Of a stretch of DNA of 57,107 bases, positions 57,048-57,107 are shown one piece after another (position 1 is the first letter of the stretch; each line of letters opens with the position of its first letter). The translations under genes were made by a program, and so were the position numbers. Origin of the DNA: an uncultured Bacteroides sp. (lineage in GTDB: Bacteria > Bacteroidota > Bacteroidia > Bacteroidales > Bacteroidaceae); the NCBI GenBank assembly GCA_900544075.1, contig UQTJ01000020.1:1-57107 (forward strand). The letters are read 5' to 3'. Below the pieces are notes generated by a model that was given only the letters and a program-made list of their open reading frames with translations, did not search any database and was not told the DNA's origin.

Positions 57048-57107
57048 TGGAGCTGGAGGGAGTCGAACCCTCGTCCAAACAAGGAAGCCATATGCTTTCT
57101 ACATGCT
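57048..57107 (-). ncRNA. ssrA: tmRNA 3' end (partial)
   Basis: On the minus strand the sequence ends with GGACGAGGGTTCGACTCCCT, then CCAGCTCCA, the tRNA-like T-arm and acceptor strand of tmRNA. The T-arm GAGGG/CCCTC and GTTCGACTC loop are clear. The discriminator A (plus-strand T at 57048) is the last encoded base; CCA is not encoded. The 5' half and the tag-coding region lie beyond the window edge. It rescues stalled ribosomes. Confidence 0.9.

Overview
The window is chromosomal DNA from a gut-type member of the Bacteroidales, most likely Bacteroidaceae. The evidence is the promoter style (a -7 box TAnnTTTG with a TTTG or TTG near -33, seen in front of many genes), the lack of Shine-Dalgarno sequences, and family-typical gene sets such as rimP-nusA-infB-cvpA-sufBCDS and parA-parB-DUF5683-mltD-rsh. 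Both strands are densely coded, with no rRNA, tRNA, insertion sequence or CRISPR array visible. The only classical RNA gene is the 3' end of tmRNA on the minus strand at the right edge.

Layout. 0.2-5.1 kb: rimP, nusA, infB, behind a promoter and a leader with an intrinsic terminator. 5.2-10.6 kb: cvpA and the SUF iron-sulfur operon sufBCDS. 10.7-12.5 kb: Nudix hydrolase and queA on the minus strand. 12.6-13.5 kb: a HEPN/Abi-family gene whose leader is overlapped by an antisense small RNA with its own promoter and terminator. 13.5-16.4 kb: Smr-domain protein, thioesterase, MATE exporter. 16.4-21.3 kb: accessory stretch with a rod-shaped RNA (6S-like candidate), a 45-residue protein, a metallophosphoesterase, a possible uracil-DNA-glycosylase-like protein, an RtcB RNA ligase and a WYL regulator. 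21.4-24.8 kb, minus strand: an AAA/DUF4143 ATPase with a four-copy operator-like array, then an ATPase plus DUF4435/TOPRIM pair resembling the PARIS (AriA/AriB) anti-phage system. 24.9-29.5 kb: EamA transporter, SF1 helicase, AspT-like transporter. 29.6-38.0 kb: mechanosensitive channel, nadK, pdxJ, exbB-exbD-tonB, DJ-1-like protein, ispD, recG. 38.2-48.4 kb: alaS, M23 peptidase, MerR regulator, (p)ppGpp synthetase/hydrolase, mltD, DUF5683, parB, parA. 48.6-53.8 kb: surE, lpxB, then a steroid 5-alpha-reductase-like / Old Yellow Enzyme / SDR operon that could reduce bile acids or steroids. 53.9 kb to end: pyrH, a histidine phosphatase with a structured leader, a second AAA/DUF4143 ATPase, and ssrA.

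The structure that gene calling misses lies between the genes. Several intergenic elements are phased arrays: short words repeated every 11 bp (10605, 21307, 29478, 50665) or every 22 bp (16383 and 50751, the same element in opposite orientation), mostly closed by long inverted repeats just after genes. Shorter arrays lie directly before start codons: AACT every 8 nt (cvpA, Nudix gene, lpxB, pyrH) and AATT every 7 nt (infB, DJ-1 gene). The two strongest candidates for something undescribed are the Abi gene with its antisense RNA and this family of phased arrays. All functional statements come from motif reading and family knowledge; no database search was run.
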